Assembly (NCBI GenBank): GCA_900109485.1
Contig: FOAY01000009.1
Span: 152,588-216,587, forward strand
Source: Kosakonia sacchari
GTDB taxonomy: Bacteria > Pseudomonadota > Gammaproteobacteria > Enterobacterales > Enterobacteriaceae
DNA length: 64,000 bases
Direction of reading: 5' to 3'
This document shows, one piece after another, positions 63,001 through 64,000 of this stretch. The position numbers and the translations under genes were made by a program. Each line of letters opens with the position of its first letter. The stretch's first letter is position 1. The notes below the pieces were generated by a model, which had not been told where the DNA came from, made no database searches, and saw only the letters and a program-made list of their open reading frames with translations.

Positions 63001-63636
63001 CGCCTGATCGTCGCCAGCGATGAACTGGCCGAACAGTGCGCGGGTTTGCACAGCGACATCCGCGTGATGCCGACGCGGCTTTCGCCGCAGCAATGGTCGG
63101 GGTTATCCAGCCAGCGCGGCGTGGGTAAGAAGCCGCGCATCGGCTGGTGCGGAACCGCGGCGAATACCGGCGATCTGGAGCTGATTCATAAGCTGGTCAG
63201 CCAGTTAGCCGATCGGGTTGAATGGGTATTCTATGGCTACTGTCCGCCTTCCCTTCAGGAGTGGGTCAGCGAATTCCATGCCCCGGTTCACCCGCAGCAT
63301 TTTGCGAAAAAACTGGCCAGCCTGAATCTCGATCTCGCCGTGGAACCGCTGGCCGATACGCCGTGGAACCGGGCGCTTAGCCCGGTACGTCTACTCGAAT
63401 ATGGTGCCTGCGGCGTGCCGGTGATTTGCAGCGATATCATCAGCACACAGAGCATTGCTGGCGTTACGCGCGTCGAAAATCGCGCAAGAAGCTGGCGCGA
63501 AGCCATTGAAAACCACCTGCTTGATGCAGCGGCGGCGGCACAACTTGGTGATAATTTGCGCCTGTACGTGCTGGAAAACGGTATGTGGAACGGTGAAAGC
63601 CTGCTGCGCCAGGCGCAACTCTGGTTACCGGATTAA
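60076..63636 (+). CDS. Giant multi-domain glycosyltransferase (GT2-GT2-like-GT2-GT4)
   Basis: A 1186-residue cytosolic protein without membrane segments. Domain 1 (about 5-230) is a GT2 (VSIVIPTYKP, YDDSNDD, DxD-like YDDD at 93-96). Domain 2 (about 330-545) looks like a diverged GT2 (FIDAG, AIYGDEFY). Domain 3 (about 568-795) is a full GT2 (SIIIPTKDQ, VDNNSE, LLNNDTAV, GAKLLYPDGKVQHAG, NDVDLCLKVREAGY). Domain 4 (about 860-1186) is GT4-like (PRIGWCGTAANTGD; SPVRLLEYGACGVPVICSD). Such fusions build short glycans on proteins or polysaccharides. By position next to fliA I infer a flagellin glycosyltransferase. ATG 60076 starts directly before the first GT2 strand; upstream in-frame starts add 42 non-conserved residues. 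Confidence 0.85.
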   Translation: MNECALVSIVIPTYKPEFFATTLASALNQSWPNCEVIIYDDSNDDTIRLTCERYALTTKTPIYYTKNSVRLWEEGNVLAGVRQASGKYIKFLYDDDILFEHAITRLVAALESSPGNSMASARRVRVDENGTPLVDIAATAFPFAADVILDGPDVVKFFADHPVNFIGEPSSVLCYREDLISFGDDLFTLLGENLYFLTDMTLYLKLLRLGNLAFVAETLSAFRVSENQSSQLVHTGKYGDVINRTYTRMPQIVRELGWYSGNKEENEKVKVALMHGEQRFQTENLLHALHNSLQISVRRFYSNKINKWLDERRLQPQFRPLVDAFQQARNTQQTLTVFISQYGHHPDAVTSTLQSLQRYAGFGLTLNAVIIADQHADLPAPTLIARQDNQVEIINQYIASQPSDWVMFIDAGEVLLESGMLMFDLALDGASGCDAIYGDEFYSQNGEIVTTAMRPDFNLDLLLSYPAEMARHWIFRREALLAAGGFNPAYPQAWQFEFIVRLIEQKGMGFAGHLPEPFVIGHPPVQASQPEEQAILTQHLHNRGYAQGTVVATHPGLYALRYNHQQQPLVSIIIPTKDQLTILSTCVTSLLEKTRYRNYELLIVDNNSETPEALQWLEGISTIDPERIRVLRYPHPFNYSAINNMAAREARGEYLVLLNNDTAVISENWLDHMLNHGLRPEVGITGAKLLYPDGKVQHAGVVLGLRGPADHPFIGSENNRAGYMNRLLVDQNYNVVTAACLLIRKSVYEQVGGLDEENFTVSYNDVDLCLKVREAGYLTVWTPHALVMHEGSVSQKKVDKTVQEKKRQRFMAEQDTMYAKWMPLIANDPAYNPNLSLDGAGFQFEASSNKSWQPLHWKPLPRLVAFPLQSQPGSRLRLDAPLALLNNAGVVEGQINYHPSTYTDISRFAPDALIVHRQISDGAQEWLRRLPQAASVFKIFDLDCWLPGLPVNAEERNDLPPDIFAALRGTLAHVDRLIVASDELAEQCAGLHSDIRVMPTRLSPQQWSGLSSQRGVGKKPRIGWCGTAANTGDLELIHKLVSQLADRVEWVFYGYCPPSLQEWVSEFHAPVHPQHFAKKLASLNLDLAVEPLADTPWNRALSPVRLLEYGACGVPVICSDIISTQSIAGVTRVENRARSWREAIENHLLDAAAAAQLGDNLRLYVLENGMWNGESLLRQAQLWLPD

Positions 63637-63673
63637 TGTTTCTCTGCACATAACCACCGATGGCAATAAATAT

Positions 63674-63697
63674 CCTCCGGCATAGCCGGAGGTTTTT
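63674..63697 (+). terminator. Terminator of the glycosyltransferase gene
   Basis: Perfect 8-bp stem CCTCCGGC (63674-63681) / GCCGGAGG (63685-63692), 3-nt loop, then TTTTT. It lies 37 bp after the stop. Confidence 0.9.
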
Positions 63698-63700
63698 CAG

Positions 63701-63746
63701 ATGCGCCTATAAGGCTCTGTTACCAGCCGCGCCCTAACAGGCGCAT
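63701..63746. repeat. Nested palindrome near the IS200-type element end
   Basis: Outer arms ATGCGCCT (63701-63708) / AGGCGCAT (63739-63746) and inner arms TGTTA (63718-63722) / TAACA (63735-63739). IS200/IS605 elements carry such subterminal hairpins at their ends, and this lies 27 bp downstream of tnpA. The exact element boundary cannot be set. Confidence 0.5.
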
Positions 63747-63773
63747 ACGATCTGACATTTGCATCAAACTTCG

Positions 63774-64000
63774 TTACTTACGGCCCGTAAACGGGCTACC
63801 CGGATAAGGGATCGACAACTGCTCGCCCATTTTATCCTCTTCAAGCTGGTGCTTTATGTAGTCCTGTATCTTCGCCGTGTTCTTCCCTACCGTATCTACG
63901 TAGTATCCCCGGCACCAGAACTCCCTGTTCCTGTATTTGAATTTCAGATCTCCAAACTGCTCATAAAGCATCAGGCTGCTTTTCCCTTTCAGATATCCCA
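63774..64000 (-). mobile_element. tnpA: IS200/IS605-family transposase TnpA, C-terminal part
   Basis: The C-terminal 75 codons of a Y1 (HUH) transposase; the gene runs off the right edge. The visible end (GYLKGKSSLMLYEQFGDLKF, REFWCRGYYVDTVGKN, IQDYIKHQ) matches enterobacterial IS200-type TnpA. The tyrosine of IQDYIKHQ with glutamine four residues later is the expected nucleophile helix. The HUH motif lies outside the window. Intactness cannot be judged. Confidence 0.88.

Overview
The window is a chromosomal segment of a motile member of the Enterobacteriaceae. Almost every backbone gene has a recognisable E. coli / Salmonella counterpart in a similar order. The accessory genes, which E. coli K-12 lacks here, point to a plant- or soil-associated relative such as Enterobacter or Kosakonia, but I cannot fix the genus from sequence alone.

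Layout. 1-10.5 kb is housekeeping: ruvC (partial), yebC, nudB, aspS, yecD-yecE, yecN, cmoA-cmoB, cutC, yecM, argS; torYZ of E. coli are not present. 10.5-14.2 kb is an accessory insert: a small AT-rich-flanked gene whose product looks like a cystatin (stefin-type cysteine-protease inhibitor), then a GPH-family transporter and a GH105 unsaturated rhamnogalacturonyl hydrolase (pectin use). 14.2-31 kb is the flagellar/chemotaxis block: flhBAE, cheZ-cheY-cheB-cheR-tap-tar (with a good sigma-28 promoter), cheW-cheA-motB-motA and flhDC. A CPBP membrane-protease gene, broken by one in-frame stop, sits between flhB and cheZ. 31-45 kb holds uspC, otsBA (with a sigma-S type -10), araFGH, a DJ-1 family gene, yecJ, the 27-residue azuC, a 14-TM exporter, an RpiB-type isomerase close to streptococcal DhuI, yecR, ftnA, yecH and tyrP. 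ftnB and yecA of E. coli are missing. 45-50.4 kb has the tRNA operon glyW-cysT-leuZ, pgsA, uvrC, uvrY, yecF and sdiA. 50.6-55.4 kb has cystine uptake and D-cysteine breakdown (tcyN, tcyL, dcyD, tcyJ) followed by fliZ and fliA.

The most interesting region is 55.4-64 kb. Where E. coli has fliC next to fliA, this genome carries a small sugar-modification island: a VioA-like sugar aminotransferase, an ATP-grasp ligase and a Gfo/Idh/MocA dehydrogenase in one tight operon, with a divergent 1186-residue multi-domain glycosyltransferase. An IS200-type element begins at the right edge. By position this looks like a flagellin glycosylation island making an N-acylated or aminoacylated 4-amino-sugar. That function is inferred, not shown by the sequence.

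Together the window combines motility control (flhDC, fliA, fliZ), the switch and receptor machinery, a putative flagellin decoration module and catabolic genes for pectin and arabinose.
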